64,000 nucleotides of DNA, taken from the NCBI RefSeq assembly GCF_029076445.1, contig NZ_JARESG010000001.1, positions 62,001 to 126,000 of the forward strand. Reading direction: 5' to 3'. The DNA is from Pseudarthrobacter naphthalenicus. Lineage in GTDB: Bacteria; Actinomycetota; Actinomycetes; Actinomycetales; Micrococcaceae. Both the position numbers and the translations under genes were made by a program. The notes beneath the pieces were generated by a model. It was not told where the DNA came from, did not search any database, and saw nothing but the letters and a program-made list of their open reading frames with translations. Shown piece by piece: positions 1 through 8,813 of the stretch (position 1 is the stretch's first letter; every line of letters starts with the position of its first letter).

Positions 1-674
1 TCCCGCCCGCCAGCGAAGTTATCCTCGCCCTGGTGCGCGACTTCGGCCTGACAGCCTTCTGGATCTCGGTTGGTGAGACCATGATGGCCTGGTTCCTGGG
101 CCTGGTCATCGCCGTCACCCTGGCCGTGCTGCTGGGCTTCGTCATCGGCTCCAGCGACTTCCTCCGGAAAGCCACGAACTCCACCGTGGAATTCCTGCGG
201 CCCATCCCATCGGTGGCCCTGATTCCGCTGGCGGTGCTGCTCTTCGGCGTGAAGATCGAATCATCCCTGATGCTGATTACCTATGCCGCCTTCTGGCAGG
301 TCCTGATCCAGGTCCTTTACGGCGTGGCAGACATCGACATGGTGGCCAACAACACCGCAAAGACCTATGGGCTGGGCCGGATGGCGAGGATCCGCTACGT
401 CGTTTTCCCCACAGCCCTGCCCTACCTGATGACAGGCGTCCGTCTGGCCGCCACGGTGGCACTCGTCCTGGCCATCACCGCAGAACTGGTGATCGGCTCT
501 CCCGGTCTCGGCCGGGAAATCGCGCTCGCCCAGTCCGGCGGCGCCATCTCGGGCATGTACGCCTTGGTACTGGCCACCGGCCTGATTGGCGTGCTGATCA
601 ACGCGGTGATGCGGTTCATCGAGAAGAAAACCCTGTCCTGGCACTCCTCCGTCCGCTCCGAGGTGATCGTGTGA
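1..674 (+). CDS. ABC transporter permease, SsuC/TauC-like (5' end outside window)
   Basis: Membrane subunit of a BPD-type importer for a small organic solute of the sulfonate/nitrate/pyrimidine class. The frame is open from base 3, and the residues before the first in-window GTG (position 33) already read like the periplasmic start of such permeases (PPASEVILAL), so the true start lies upstream. About five membrane segments are visible. The EAA loop that contacts the ATPase is the stretch around KTYGLGRMARIRYVVFPTAL, roughly codons 110-130 after the GTG. The stop overlaps the next gene by 4 bases (GTGA), so the two permeases are translationally coupled. The substrate cannot be told from sequence and no binding protein lies in the window. 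Confidence 0.88.
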   Translation, partial: PPASEVILALVRDFGLTAFWISVGETMMAWFLGLVIAVTLAVLLGFVIGSSDFLRKATNSTVEFLRPIPSVALIPLAVLLFGVKIESSLMLITYAAFWQVLIQVLYGVADIDMVANNTAKTYGLGRMARIRYVVFPTALPYLMTGVRLAATVALVLAITAELVIGSPGLGREIALAQSGGAISGMYALVLATGLIGVLINAVMRFIEKKTLSWHSSVRSEVIV

Positions 675-1444
675 AAAGTCTGAAAACCCTCGGCTACGTC
701 CTGGCGCTGCCGGTCCTGCTGGTCCTGCTCTGGTGGGCCTCCACCCTCGGCACGGTGAACTTCTTCGTCCCCACTCCTGCAACCCTGGTCGCCAAGTTCG
801 GCGAGGTCTGGTTCGGCCCCCGCTTCTTTAGCGACGTGCTGCCCAGCGTTGGGCGGCTCCTGGTGGGGGTTGTGGCGGCGATCATCATCGGCGTCGTCGG
901 CGGCGTCCTGATCGGTTCCGTCAGATGGCTCCGGGCGCTGCTGGAACCCGCCCTGGAGTTCTTCCGCGCGATCCCGCCACCTGTCCTGGTTCCGGTTCTG
1001 ATCCTGCTGATGGGCATCACGGACTCCATGAAGGTGGCGGTGATCATTTCCGGCTGTGTGTGGCCTGTCCTGTTGAACACCATCGAAGGTGTCCGGGCCG
1101 TGGACGGGGTCCTCTCGGATTCGGCCCACACCTACGGGATCGACGGCTGGGCCCGCGTCCGGTACCTGGTGCTGCCTTCAGCCAGCCCGCAGATCATGGC
1201 CGGCGTGCGCCAGTCCCTGTCCCTGGGGCTGATCCTGATGGTCATCTCCGAAATGTTCGCCTCGTCCTCGGGGCTTGGCTTCACCATCGTCCAGTTCCAG
1301 CGGTCCTTTGCCATTCCGGAAATGTGGTCCGGCATTGTGGTGCTTGGTCTGCTGGGTGTAGCCATGTCGTTCATCTTCCAGTGGGCCGAGCGGAACATCC
1401 TGCGCTGGTACCACGGCCAGAAAGAGGTAGAAAATGCAGCCTGA
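671..1444 (+). CDS. ABC transporter permease, SsuC/TauC-like
   Basis: Second membrane subunit (257 aa) of the same importer. It has about six hydrophobic helices and a typical EAA loop (AHTYGIDGWARVRYLVLPSA) around residues 155-175. The GTG start overlaps the stop of the first permease, and the 3' end overlaps the ATPase gene by 11 bases, so all three form one operon. A pair of different permeases with one ATPase suggests a heterodimeric membrane channel. Family membership is clear; the transported compound (sulfonate, nitrate, taurine or thiamine-precursor type) is not. Confidence 0.9.
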   Translation: MKSLKTLGYVLALPVLLVLLWWASTLGTVNFFVPTPATLVAKFGEVWFGPRFFSDVLPSVGRLLVGVVAAIIIGVVGGVLIGSVRWLRALLEPALEFFRAIPPPVLVPVLILLMGITDSMKVAVIISGCVWPVLLNTIEGVRAVDGVLSDSAHTYGIDGWARVRYLVLPSASPQIMAGVRQSLSLGLILMVISEMFASSSGLGFTIVQFQRSFAIPEMWSGIVVLGLLGVAMSFIFQWAERNILRWYHGQKEVENAA

Positions 1445-2342
1445 GGCAACCCCGGCACCAGCCGGGAAGACACAGCCAGCCGGGAAGACTCTGCCGGACG
1501 CGATGCTCTCCGTGCGCGGCCTGAAGAAGGTGTACCAGACCGACGGCGGCGACATTGAGGCGGTGCGCAACCTGACCTTTGACCTGCGCGCCGGCGAACT
1601 GGCCTGCCTCGTGGGTCCTTCCGGCTCCGGCAAGACCACCCTCCTGAAGTGCATTTCCGGGCTGATGGCGCCCACCGAGGGCGAGGTGCTTTTGGACGGC
1701 AAACGCGTCTCGGGTCCGCCGAAGAAGATGGCCGTTGTCTTCCAGGAATACGGCCGCTCCCTTTTCCCATGGATGCGCGTCCGTGAAAACGTGGAACTGC
1801 CGCTGAAGAACCAGGGTGTGCCCAAGGCCGAACGGGACAAGCTGGTGGACGAGGCCCTTGAGGCGGTGGGCCTGGCCCACGTTCCGCGCTCCTACCCGTG
1901 GCAGCTTTCCGGCGGCATGCAGCAGCGCGTGGCCATCGCCCGGGCCATCGCGTATCAGCCGGAGGTGCTGCTGATGGACGAGCCCTTCGCCGCCGTGGAC
2001 GCACAGACCCGCGCGGATTTGGAGGACCTGATCCGCATGGTGTGGAAGAAGCTCGGAATCACGATCCTGTTCGTGACCCACGATATCGACGAATCCGTCT
2101 ACCTTGGCGAGCGCGTCATCATCCTGTCTTCCTCGCCCACGGTGGTCCAGGAGGATATCCTCATCGACCTTCCGGTGGACCGCGACCAGTTGGAGACCCG
2201 GTCCCTGCCGCGCTTCACCGAGCTCCGCCACCACGTCTACGAGCAGATCCAGCTGGCCAAGAAAGGCCACCGCCCGGCGGCAGCGGGCGAGGTTTCGGCG
2301 GCCCCGACCCAGGCCTCCGCCAGCCGGACCGACGTGGCGTAG
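1434..2342 (+). CDS. ABC transporter ATP-binding protein, SsuB/TauB-like
   Basis: Cytoplasmic ATPase (302 aa) powering the two upstream permeases. Walker A is GPSGSGKT at residues 61-68, the signature LSGGMQQR at 158-165, Walker B VLLMDEP at 178-184, and a switch histidine follows in FVTHDIDES. The first ~22 residues are a Pro/Ala/Gly/Lys-rich tail with an internal AGKTQP/AGKTLP duplication and are not part of the fold. The ATG lies inside the end of the permease gene behind AGAGGT-type purines. The last ~25 residues are Ala/Pro-rich and disordered. The gene is last in its operon and is followed by a strong terminator. Confidence 0.92.
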   Translation: MQPEATPAPAGKTQPAGKTLPDAMLSVRGLKKVYQTDGGDIEAVRNLTFDLRAGELACLVGPSGSGKTTLLKCISGLMAPTEGEVLLDGKRVSGPPKKMAVVFQEYGRSLFPWMRVRENVELPLKNQGVPKAERDKLVDEALEAVGLAHVPRSYPWQLSGGMQQRVAIARAIAYQPEVLLMDEPFAAVDAQTRADLEDLIRMVWKKLGITILFVTHDIDESVYLGERVIILSSSPTVVQEDILIDLPVDRDQLETRSLPRFTELRHHVYEQIQLAKKGHRPAAAGEVSAAPTQASASRTDVA

Positions 2343-2358
2343 CCCCCTGCGCACAACA

Positions 2359-2396
2359 AAAACACCCCGCCACGGACAATCCGTGGCGGGGTGTTT
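2359..2396. terminator. Bidirectional intrinsic terminator
   Basis: A perfect 15-bp stem (2362-2376 with 2380-2394) has a 3-nt loop and is flanked by AAA on the left and TTT on the right. It lies between the converging ABC ATPase and catalase genes, so it can end both transcripts. Confidence 0.9.
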
Positions 2397-2417
2397 CGGT
2401 TCTGCGGAAAGACCGAA

Positions 2418-3902
2418 CTAGCCGATCTTGTTGGCAGCCTCAGCGTCGGAGTCAACGGCGCCGGCACCCAGGTTGGCGCGCAGCTTCGCGCCGAGGTCGG
2501 CGTCAACGTTCGTCCAGTACTGGATGGCGCGTTCCTTGATGTCGGCGGTCTTCACGCCGCCCACGGCGCCGGTGATGGTGTCCAGCAGGCGGGCCTTGGC
2601 GCCGTCGTCGAACACTTCGCGGTACAGCGTGCCGGCCTGACCGAAGTCGCCGTCTTCGGCACGGAGCGAGTGTGCGGAAAGCGTCAGCTCGCCGTCGTTC
2701 TCCCAGCCACCTGCCGGGGAAGCCGGCTCAACAGCGGCGGGGCCGCCTACGGAGTTCGGCGCGTACACCGGAACAGAGGGGGCGTTGAAGCTGAAGCGTC
2801 CCTGGCCGTCCTGGCTGTAGTTGTTGACCTGGCTCTTGGGCAGGTTCACGGGGAGCTGGGCGTGGTTGGTGCCCACGCGGTAACGGTGTGCGTCTGCGTA
2901 GGAGAAGATGCGGGCCTGCAGCATCTTGTCCGGCGAGGCTGCGATGCCCGGCACGAAGTTCGAGGGCGCGAAGGTGGCCTGCTCGATCTGCGCGAAGTAG
3001 TTCTCCGGGTTCTTGTTCAGCTCCATGGTGCCCACGTGGATCAGCGGGTAGTCAGAGTGCGGCCACACCTTGGTGAGGTCGAACGGGTTGAAGCGGTACG
3101 TCTTGGCATCCTCGTAGGGCATGACCTGGACGTGCAGTTCCCAGGACGGGAAGTTGCCGGCGGCGATGTTTTCCTGCAGGTCGCGGATATAGAAGTCCGC
3201 GTCCGAGCCGGCCAGTTCCTCGGCCTGATCGCCGGTCATGGCCTTGACGCCCTGGTTGGACTTGAAGTGGTACTTGACCCAGAAGCGCTCGCCTTCGGCG
3301 TTGATCCACTGGTAGGTGTGCGAGCCGTAGCCCTGCATTTCACGCCAGGAAGCCGGCAGGCCGCGGTCGCCCATGAGCCAGGTGACCTGGTGCGCGGACT
3401 CGGGGGACAGGGTCCAGAAGTCCCACTGCATGTCGGCGTCACGCAGGTGGGTGCCCGGGAGGCGCTTCTGGGAGTGGATGAAGTCCGGGAACTTGATGCC
3501 GTCGCGGATGAAGAAGACAGGGGTGTTGTTGCCCACGAGGTCGTAGTTGCCCTCGGTGGTGTAGAACTTGACGGCGAAGCCGCGGGGATCGCGCCAGGTG
3601 TCGGGGGAGCCGCTCTCGCCGGCCACTGAGGAGAAGCGGATCAGCATGTCCGTCTCAACACCCGGCTGCAGGAACGCAGCCTTGGTGTACTTGGAAACGT
3701 CCGAGGTGGTCTTGAAGGTACCGAAAGCACCGCCGCCCTTGGCGTGCACAACGCGCTCCGGCACGCGCTCGCGGTTGAACTGGGCGAGCTTTTCGATCAG
3801 GTAGTGGTCAGTCAGGATGATGGCACCGTCGGCACCAACTGACTGGGAGTGCGCGTCGGACGTGACGGGGGCACCTGACTGGGTGGTTGAAATGGCAGTC
3901 AT
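2418..3902 (-). CDS. katA: Monofunctional heme catalase
   Basis: Splits hydrogen peroxide to water and oxygen in the cytoplasm. The 494 residues match the small-subunit clade 3 catalases. The distal histidine is H53 in the motif [16 protein letters not shown], the distal asparagine lies in GNNTPVFF near 125-126, and the proximal heme tyrosine is Y335 in [14 protein letters not shown]. The start is 7 bases after the stop of furA, so the two genes are almost certainly cotranscribed and catalase should be derepressed by peroxide through FurA. The C-terminal ~100 residues are the usual helical extension. No odd features are seen. Confidence 0.96.
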   Translation of the reverse strand: MTAISTTQSGAPVTSDAHSQSVGADGAIILTDHYLIEKLAQFNRERVPERVVHAKGGGAFGTFKTTSDVSKYTKAAFLQPGVETDMLIRFSSVAGESGSPDTWRDPRGFAVKFYTTEGNYDLVGNNTPVFFIRDGIKFPDFIHSQKRLPGTHLRDADMQWDFWTLSPESAHQVTWLMGDRGLPASWREMQGYGSHTYQWINAEGERFWVKYHFKSNQGVKAMTGDQAEELAGSDADFYIRDLQENIAAGNFPSWELHVQVMPYEDAKTYRFNPFDLTKVWPHSDYPLIHVGTMELNKNPENYFAQIEQATFAPSNFVPGIAASPDKMLQARIFSYADAHRYRVGTNHAQLPVNLPKSQVNNYSQDGQGRFSFNAPSVPVYAPNSVGGPAAVEPASPAGGWENDGELTLSAHSLRAEDGDFGQAGTLYREVFDDGAKARLLDTITGAVGGVKTADIKERAIQYWTNVDADLGAKLRANLGAGAVDSDAEAANKIG

Positions 3903-3909
3903 TGTTCTC

Positions 3910-4392
3910 CTATTTCTCTATTACTTGGTTACGTTCAGAAGGAAGTTGTTGGGACTGCTGGCAGTCCTGGCAGATGCCCTGGTACATGACATCGGCAATC
4001 TGGATGGTCATGGGCTTGGCATTCTCATCCCAGTGCGGCGTCAGGCAGGGTGCGTGCCCGACGGCGCATTCCACGTCTTCCACGCGGCCGCAGCTGATGC
4101 AGATGGCGTGGTGGTGGTTGTCGCCTACGCGGGTCTCGTACAGGGCCGGGGAGTGCGGCGGCTCGAACCGGCGCAGCATGTGCAGGTCCGTGAGGTCGCC
4201 CAGGACCACGTAAACGGACTGCGCAGTGAGTTCCGGGAGCTCGGCCCGGGCGGCAGCGAGGATGCTCTCCGCCGGTGAATGCGGGTGGTGTTCGACGGCG
4301 GCAAGCACGGCCAGCCGCTGCCTGGTCACCCGGCGGCCGTGGGACCGCAGGGCGGCAGCCCATGCTTCATGGCCCTCAAAGTGTTCCGTCAT
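3910..4392 (-). CDS. furA: Fur-family transcriptional regulator (FurA/PerR-like)
   Basis: Metal-dependent repressor of 160 aa. An N-terminal winged helix (about 15-80, with [20 protein letters not shown]) is followed by the Fur dimerisation part with the histidine cluster [11 protein letters not shown]. Two structural zinc pairs are present: C98/C101 and C141/C144. Position upstream of and 7 bp from a catalase, as in mycobacterial furA-katG, points to peroxide sensing rather than iron sensing. A 29-bp perfect palindrome sits 13 bp before the start codon and probably mediates autoregulation. Whether it responds to peroxide, iron or both is inferred from context only. Confidence 0.92.
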   Translation of the reverse strand: MTEHFEGHEAWAAALRSHGRRVTRQRLAVLAAVEHHPHSPAESILAAARAELPELTAQSVYVVLGDLTDLHMLRRFEPPHSPALYETRVGDNHHHAICISCGRVEDVECAVGHAPCLTPHWDENAKPMTIQIADVMYQGICQDCQQSQQLPSERNQVIEK

Positions 4393-4405
4393 GCCTTCAG
4401 TATGC

Positions 4406-4434
4406 CACTTATTATGATCTCGTCATAATAAGTG
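4406..4434. promoter_or_regulatory. Likely FurA operator/promoter of furA-katA
   Basis: Perfect inverted repeat with 12-bp arms (4406-4417 and 4423-4434) around a 5-nt centre. It is strikingly AT-rich in a GC-rich neighbourhood. On the minus strand it contains CATAAT (4411-4416), a good -10 element placed about 18 nt before the furA start codon, so repressor binding would block RNA polymerase. Confidence 0.8.
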
Positions 4435-4565
4435 CGGGTTAACATCGGGCAAAGTTAAGGAACTCCTGGAGCGCGTTCACGGACTCGCCGGCCGAGCGGC
4501 CCAGGGCATGGACTTCCAGCCGCCCGGCCCGCACGGTGCGCGGCCGGTCCCATTAGGGTTGCGGG

Positions 4566-5837
4566 GTGGGGAAATTACTGGCAGACATCACGCCGCTGCG
4601 GGAGAGCCCGGCGTTCCGCCGCCTCTGGCTTGGCTCTGCCGTGGCCGCCGTGGGCAGTCAGCTCACCCTCGTGGCCGTCAGCCTCGAGGTCTACCGGCTC
4701 ACGCAGGACAGCTTCTACGTAGGCCTCCTCAGTGTTTTCGCGCTGGTGCCGCTGGTGTTCGGCGGCCTGCTGGGCGGTTCCATCGCCGATGCCCACAACC
4801 GCCGCACGGTGGTGCTGCTGGCCAGCTCAGTCCTTTGGCTGACTACCGGCCTGATTGCGCTCCAGTCCTGGCTGCACCTGGGAAACGTCTGGATCCTCTA
4901 CCTCCTGGTGGCCCTCCAAAGCGGCGCCCAGGCCATTAATCAGCCTGCGCGCAGCGCCATCATTCCCACACTCCTCCGCAAGGAACTGCTGCCCGCAGCC
5001 AACGCGCTCAACATGATCACCTTCGGGCTGGCCATGACCGTAGGCCCTCTGCTGGCCGGTGTCCTGGTGGCATGGGTGGGCTTCGCTTGGACGTACACCA
5101 TCGACCTCATGTGCTTTGTGTTTGTCCTATGGGCGGTGTTCCGGCTGCCGTCGATTCCACCCTCGGGGAATGCCGGCAGGGCCGGGATCCGGTCCGTCAT
5201 TGAAGGCTTCCGCTTCCTGGGTACGCGGCCCAACCTGCGGATGACCTTCATCATCGACCTCGTGGCCATGATCCTTTCCCAGCCCAGGGCGTTGATGCCG
5301 GCCATCGGTGCCCTGATGATCGGGGGCGGCGAATCAACGGTGGGCATCCTGCTCGCATCCACCGCCGTGGGCGCCTTCCTCGCCGGGCTCTTTTCCGGAC
5401 CCCTGGGGCGGGTGCGGTGGCAGGGGAGCGCAGTGGTGTGGTCCGTGATGGGTTGGGGTGCGTCCATTGCCGGCTTCGGTCTGGTGGTGCTCCTGGCGGG
5501 ACGGGCGCCCGACGGCGGCGCGACCTTGTGGCTGGTCCCCGCGGCGGTGTGCTGTGCCCTGGCCGGGATCGCCGACTCCATCAGTGCGGTATTCCGCAAC
5601 ACGATCCTGCAGGCGGCCGCACCTGACCACCTGCGGGGACGGCTCCAGGGCGTCTTCATTGTGGTGGTGGCCGGCGGTCCCCGGGTGGGCGACCTGCTGG
5701 CGGGCGGCGGGACTAAGATTTTAAGTGAGGGCTGGGTCCTGCTTCTGGGCGGGGCGTTGTGCGCTCTGGTGGCCTGGCTGGTCTCTCAGCTTCAGCCGGG
5801 CTTTCGAAAGTACGATGCCCATAGTCCGGTGCCGTAG
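4566..5837 (+). CDS. MFS transporter, EntS/DHA3-like exporter
   Basis: Integral membrane protein of 423 aa with about 12 helices. The MFS loop-2/3 motif is GGSIADAHNRRTVVL near residues 74-88. The pattern of an N-terminal PLRESPAFRRLWLGSAVAAVGSQ followed by SARSAIIPTLL-like loops fits the DHA3 group (EntS, MefA-like), which export siderophores or macrolides. The GTG start has no Shine-Dalgarno, but TAGGGT (4554-4559) stands 6 nt before it, as expected for a leaderless mRNA. The cargo is unknown. Being beside furA might hint at iron or redox, but the genes are divergently transcribed and a link is not shown. Confidence 0.85.
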   Translation: MGKLLADITPLRESPAFRRLWLGSAVAAVGSQLTLVAVSLEVYRLTQDSFYVGLLSVFALVPLVFGGLLGGSIADAHNRRTVVLLASSVLWLTTGLIALQSWLHLGNVWILYLLVALQSGAQAINQPARSAIIPTLLRKELLPAANALNMITFGLAMTVGPLLAGVLVAWVGFAWTYTIDLMCFVFVLWAVFRLPSIPPSGNAGRAGIRSVIEGFRFLGTRPNLRMTFIIDLVAMILSQPRALMPAIGALMIGGGESTVGILLASTAVGAFLAGLFSGPLGRVRWQGSAVVWSVMGWGASIAGFGLVVLLAGRAPDGGATLWLVPAAVCCALAGIADSISAVFRNTILQAAAPDHLRGRLQGVFIVVVAGGPRVGDLLAGGGTKILSEGWVLLLGGALCALVAWLVSQLQPGFRKYDAHSPVP

Positions 5838-5915
5838 GGTCCTGCCTCACCAGTGTGGCCTGAGTGCCGGCGTTGTCGGGGCGGCTGTGTTGGGGCGAGA
5901 TCGAGGAGCGGGGAC

Positions 5916-6785
5916 ATGCACAGGCATTACAACGGACTGAAGACTGCGGCGCTCTTCGGAGTGCTCTGGGCCGTGCTTCTGGGGCTGGGCGGCCTGATCG
6001 GGCTGAACACCCGCAGCGCGGCACCCATCTGGATCATGGCCCTGGTGGGGGTGGGCACCACAGCTTACGGCTACTGGAACAGCGACAAGATCGCCATCCG
6101 CTCCATGCAGGCCTACCCCGTGACCGAAGCCCAGGCGCCCCAGCTGTACCAGATTGTGCGCGAACTTTCTGCCCGGGCCAACCAGCCGATGCCGCGCATC
6201 TACCTCTCACCCACCATGAACCCGAACGCCTTCGCCACGGGCCGGAACCCCCGGAACGCGGCCGTCTGCTGCACCGAAGGGATCCTGCAGCTGCTGGACG
6301 CCCGGGAGCTGCGCGGGGTACTGGGGCACGAACTGATGCACGTCTATAACCGGGACATCCTGACGTCCTCGGTGGCAGCCGCGGTGGCCGGCGTGATCAC
6401 CTCAGTGGGCCAGATGCTGCTGTTCTTCGGCGGCGGTGACCGGCGGAACGCCAACCCGCTGGCCATGATCGTCATGGCGCTCCTGGCGCCCTTCGCAGCC
6501 TCCCTGATCCAGCTGGCCATCTCCCGGACCAGGGAGTACGACGCCGACGAGGACGGTTCGCAGCTCACCGGCGATCCGCTGGCGCTCGCCTCAGCCCTGC
6601 GCAAGATCGAACAGGGTGTTCGGATTGCGCCATTGCCGCAGGATCAGCGGCTGGTCAATACGTCTCACCTGATGATCGCCAACCCCTTCCGCGGCGGCGC
6701 CATGACCAAGCTGTTCGCGACCCACCCGCCCATGAGCGACCGCATCAACCGGCTGGAGCGGATGGCTGGCCGCCCCCTGCGGTGA
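5916..6785 (+). CDS. htpX: HtpX-like M48 zinc metalloprotease
   Basis: Membrane-bound protease that degrades misfolded membrane proteins. The 289-aa protein has two N-terminal hydrophobic helices (about 10-52), the zinc motif HELMH at 138-142, two more helices, and the third zinc ligand E207 in REYDADEDG. The ATG at 5916 is chosen because GAGGAG stands 7-12 bases before it and the protein then matches the usual HtpX start; a 21-codon extension from 5853 would add a Cys/Arg-rich peptide unlike the family. The gene lies 78 bp after the MFS gene. Confidence 0.93.
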   Translation: MHRHYNGLKTAALFGVLWAVLLGLGGLIGLNTRSAAPIWIMALVGVGTTAYGYWNSDKIAIRSMQAYPVTEAQAPQLYQIVRELSARANQPMPRIYLSPTMNPNAFATGRNPRNAAVCCTEGILQLLDARELRGVLGHELMHVYNRDILTSSVAAAVAGVITSVGQMLLFFGGGDRRNANPLAMIVMALLAPFAASLIQLAISRTREYDADEDGSQLTGDPLALASALRKIEQGVRIAPLPQDQRLVNTSHLMIANPFRGGAMTKLFATHPPMSDRINRLERMAGRPLR

Positions 6786-6820
6786 CAGCAGCCGGCAAGG
6801 CGGCCGCCCGCCGTCGTCCG

Positions 6821-7312
6821 CTAGCTGCGGAAGTTGACGAACTGCAGGTCTGCCTCGTCAAAGTCCTTCAGCAGCGCCATCACGGACTGCAGGTCGTCAC
6901 GGGACTTCGAAGAAACGCGGAGCTCATCGCCCTGGATCTGGGACTTGACGCCCTTGGGCCCCTCATCCCGGATCAGCTTGTTGATTTTCTTGGCCAGGTC
7001 CTGCTCGATGCCTTCCTTGATGGTGGCTTCCAGCCGGAACTCCTTGCCGGACGCGTAGGGTTCACCGGTGTCCAGGGATTTCAGTGAGATGCCGCGGCGG
7101 ATCAGCTTGGACTGCAGCACGTCCAGCACAGCCATGACCCGTTCCTCGGAATTGGCCTTCATCAGGATCTTCTCGCCGCTGAAATCAACCTCGGCGCCCA
7201 CACCCTTGAAGTCGTAGCGCTGGACGAGTTCCTTCTGCGCCTGGTGCAGGGCGTTGGCCACTTCCTGCTTGTCCACTTTGCTTACGACGTCGAACGTTGA
7301 CTCGCCTGCCAT
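6821..7312 (-). CDS. yajQ: YajQ-family nucleotide-binding protein
   Basis: Cytoplasmic protein of 163 aa with two ferredoxin-like halves. Family members bind nucleotides such as cyclic di-GMP in Xanthomonas and tRNA in E. coli; which applies here is unknown. Motifs include AGESTFDVVSKVDKQEV at the start and the internal QRYDFKGVGAEVDFSG. The ATG at 7312 is preceded by GGAGAGTC, a clear ribosome-binding site; the longer frame from 7372 would add 20 residues not seen in the family. It converges with htpX without an obvious terminator between them. Confidence 0.93.
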   Translation of the reverse strand: MAGESTFDVVSKVDKQEVANALHQAQKELVQRYDFKGVGAEVDFSGEKILMKANSEERVMAVLDVLQSKLIRRGISLKSLDTGEPYASGKEFRLEATIKEGIEQDLAKKINKLIRDEGPKGVKSQIQGDELRVSSKSRDDLQSVMALLKDFDEADLQFVNFRS

Positions 7313-7513
7313 GACTCTCCTTGTGCTGATGGGTGCCCCCGCAATGGCTCCGGAGGGCGTTATTCTCTGCATTCCAGCCTAATACGGATCGGCTGTGACG
7401 CTACTGCGGACCGGCGCGGACGGATTCACAGTTCCCTCATAGCGGACGCCCGGCGGGAACGAAGCCATGCGAGGGAGAGTTGAACGAGTTGGAAGAAGCA
7501 CGAAAGGGAAGCA

Positions 7514-7768
7514 ATGAACAACAACGCCGTCCGTTACGTCACCCGGTCAACCGCCCTCGCCGCCGGAGCGGTTGCCACCGCCGCAACCTCCGTCGCGGCG
7601 GCCGCCCTGGCAGGTTACATCATGTTCAGCCCCGTTCCGGATGCCTCCGCCCGGATGAACGGCGTCAGCGAGGACCTGCGGCGGGCAGTCCAGCTGAACC
7701 AGATTACGGAAGAGCAGGCAGTGAAGTTCGAGGCAAAGCTGGCAGGACGCATTCTCGGCGAGGCCTGA
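7514..7768 (+). CDS. Small hypothetical membrane or secreted protein
   Basis: 84 aa, not recognised. The N-terminus is basic (NNNAVRYVTRS), followed by one very Ala-rich hydrophobic segment (about 13-38) that could be a signal anchor, then a short polar helix (SEDLRRAVQLNQITEEQAVKF). The start has a good ribosome-binding site (GAAAGGGAAGCA before ATG). A broad overlapping frame from 7480 has no such composition and is a shadow. It stands alone between yajQ and tRNA-Tyr, with 200 bp upstream and 180 bp downstream that hold no gene. Confidence 0.65.
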   Translation: MNNNAVRYVTRSTALAAGAVATAATSVAAAALAGYIMFSPVPDASARMNGVSEDLRRAVQLNQITEEQAVKFEAKLAGRILGEA

Positions 7769-7950
7769 GTGACCCGGTTTTCCCGCGGAACCGCGCGGCT
7801 TTCAGGGCCGGCTGCGATGGCGAACCGGCTCGATTCGATTCTTCGGCAGAAGTTCTGTAAAGTTGTCTTGCCCGCGGTTAGTGGAAGCGGAACGGCCCGG
7901 AAACGGACGTTCTGCAGACTGCAGCCGGGGGTGATCTTCTTTTGAAGTTC

Positions 7951-8032
7951 GGCAGATTACCCGAGCGGCCAAAGGGGGCTGACTGTAAATCAGCTGGCAA
8001 CGCCTACGGGGGTTCGAATCCCTCATCTGCCA
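7951..8032 (+). tRNA. tRNA-Tyr (GTA)
   Basis: Acceptor stem 7951-7957 pairs with 8025-8031, with discriminator A at 8032. Anticodon stem 7978-7982/7990-7994 presents GTA at 7985-7987. The variable arm is long, as in bacterial tRNA-Tyr, and the T-loop is GGTTCGAATCC. CCA is not encoded exactly. A terminator follows within 10 bases, so this is a single-gene unit. Confidence 0.97.
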
Positions 8033-8040
8033 CCCAAGGA

Positions 8041-8077
8041 AAAGCCTCCGGAACCACCAGGTTCCGGAGGCTTTTTT
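8041..8077 (+). terminator. Intrinsic terminator of tRNA-Tyr
   Basis: A perfect 15-bp stem (8041-8055 with 8060-8074), loop ACCA, running into six to seven T residues. Confidence 0.93.
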
Positions 8078-8297
8078 GTGCCTGGAAACCGGTGGGTCCG
8101 GCCCGTCCGCCTTTCCCCGCGGGACGGTCTATTCCCCTCGGCGTTACCGGGGGAATGGACCGTCAGCAGGGGAAAAGTCGCGGGCCAAGCCGGCTGAAAA
8201 CACCGTCGACAGGTCCTCCGGGCCGGGCGTAGTCTGGCAGCATCGGCGCATGTGCCCCGGTGCCCTGCGTCGATACACAATCGATGAAGGAGGACCA

Positions 8298-8729
8298 ATG
8301 AGTGCTGTACGTGAATTCATGACCACGGACGCCCGGTGCATCAAGGAAGGGCAGACGCTCGAAGATGCGGCACGGATGATGTTGGACCTGGATTGCGGAT
8401 CATTGCCGATCTGCGGCGATGACGGCAAGCTGCAGGGCATGATCACAGACCGCGACATCGTGCTGAAATGTGTCGCCGCCGGCCGCAGCCCCCGCGAGAT
8501 GATGGCCCGCGAACTCGCCTCGGGCAAGCCCTACTGGGTGGACGCTGATGCGAGCGTTGACGCTGCCATCGAGATGATGGAGACCCACCAGGTCCGGCGG
8601 CTCCCGGTGATTGCCGACCACAAACTGGTCGGCATCATCAGCCAGGGCGACATCGCCCGCAACTACACCGAAGACCGGGTGGGCGCCCTGGTGGAGCACA
8701 TCTCCGAACGCCATCACATGTCGGCCTAG
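8298..8729 (+). CDS. Tandem CBS-domain protein
   Basis: A 143-aa stand-alone CBS pair (about 1-60 and 72-130) of the type that senses adenine nucleotides or redox state. Typical motifs are MTTDARCIKEGQTLEDAARMM, GMITDRDIVLK and VRRLPVIADHKLVGIISQGDIA. The ATG at 8298 is set by a strong AAGGAGG at 8287-8293; upstream codons in this frame are not conserved-looking. Such proteins are common in Arthrobacter as universal-stress-type regulators, but no partner is encoded nearby and the ligand is unknown. Confidence 0.88.
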   Translation: MSAVREFMTTDARCIKEGQTLEDAARMMLDLDCGSLPICGDDGKLQGMITDRDIVLKCVAAGRSPREMMARELASGKPYWVDADASVDAAIEMMETHQVRRLPVIADHKLVGIISQGDIARNYTEDRVGALVEHISERHHMSA

Positions 8730-8761
8730 CAGACACGCCGCACTAATCAATTCCCTATAGC

Positions 8762-8810
8762 CTTGTTCGCGGCTCCCTGCCTTGCAGGTTCGGAACCGCG
8801 AACAAGTTTC
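8762..8810. terminator. Terminator between converging genes
   Basis: Stem of 15 bp with one mismatch (8762-8776 with 8792-8806), followed by TTTC on the plus side. It lies between the CBS gene and the LysM/sortase-like gene. Confidence 0.75.
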
Positions 8811-8813
8811 TGC

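Noticed and set aside
2391..3629. 412-codon open frame opposite katA
   Set aside because: Antisense shadow of a clear catalase; Val/Gly/Arg-rich, no domain, no ribosome-binding site.
7480..7860. 126-codon Arg/Gly-rich frame overlapping the small membrane protein
   Set aside because: No helix or motif; out of frame with the gene that has the ribosome-binding site.
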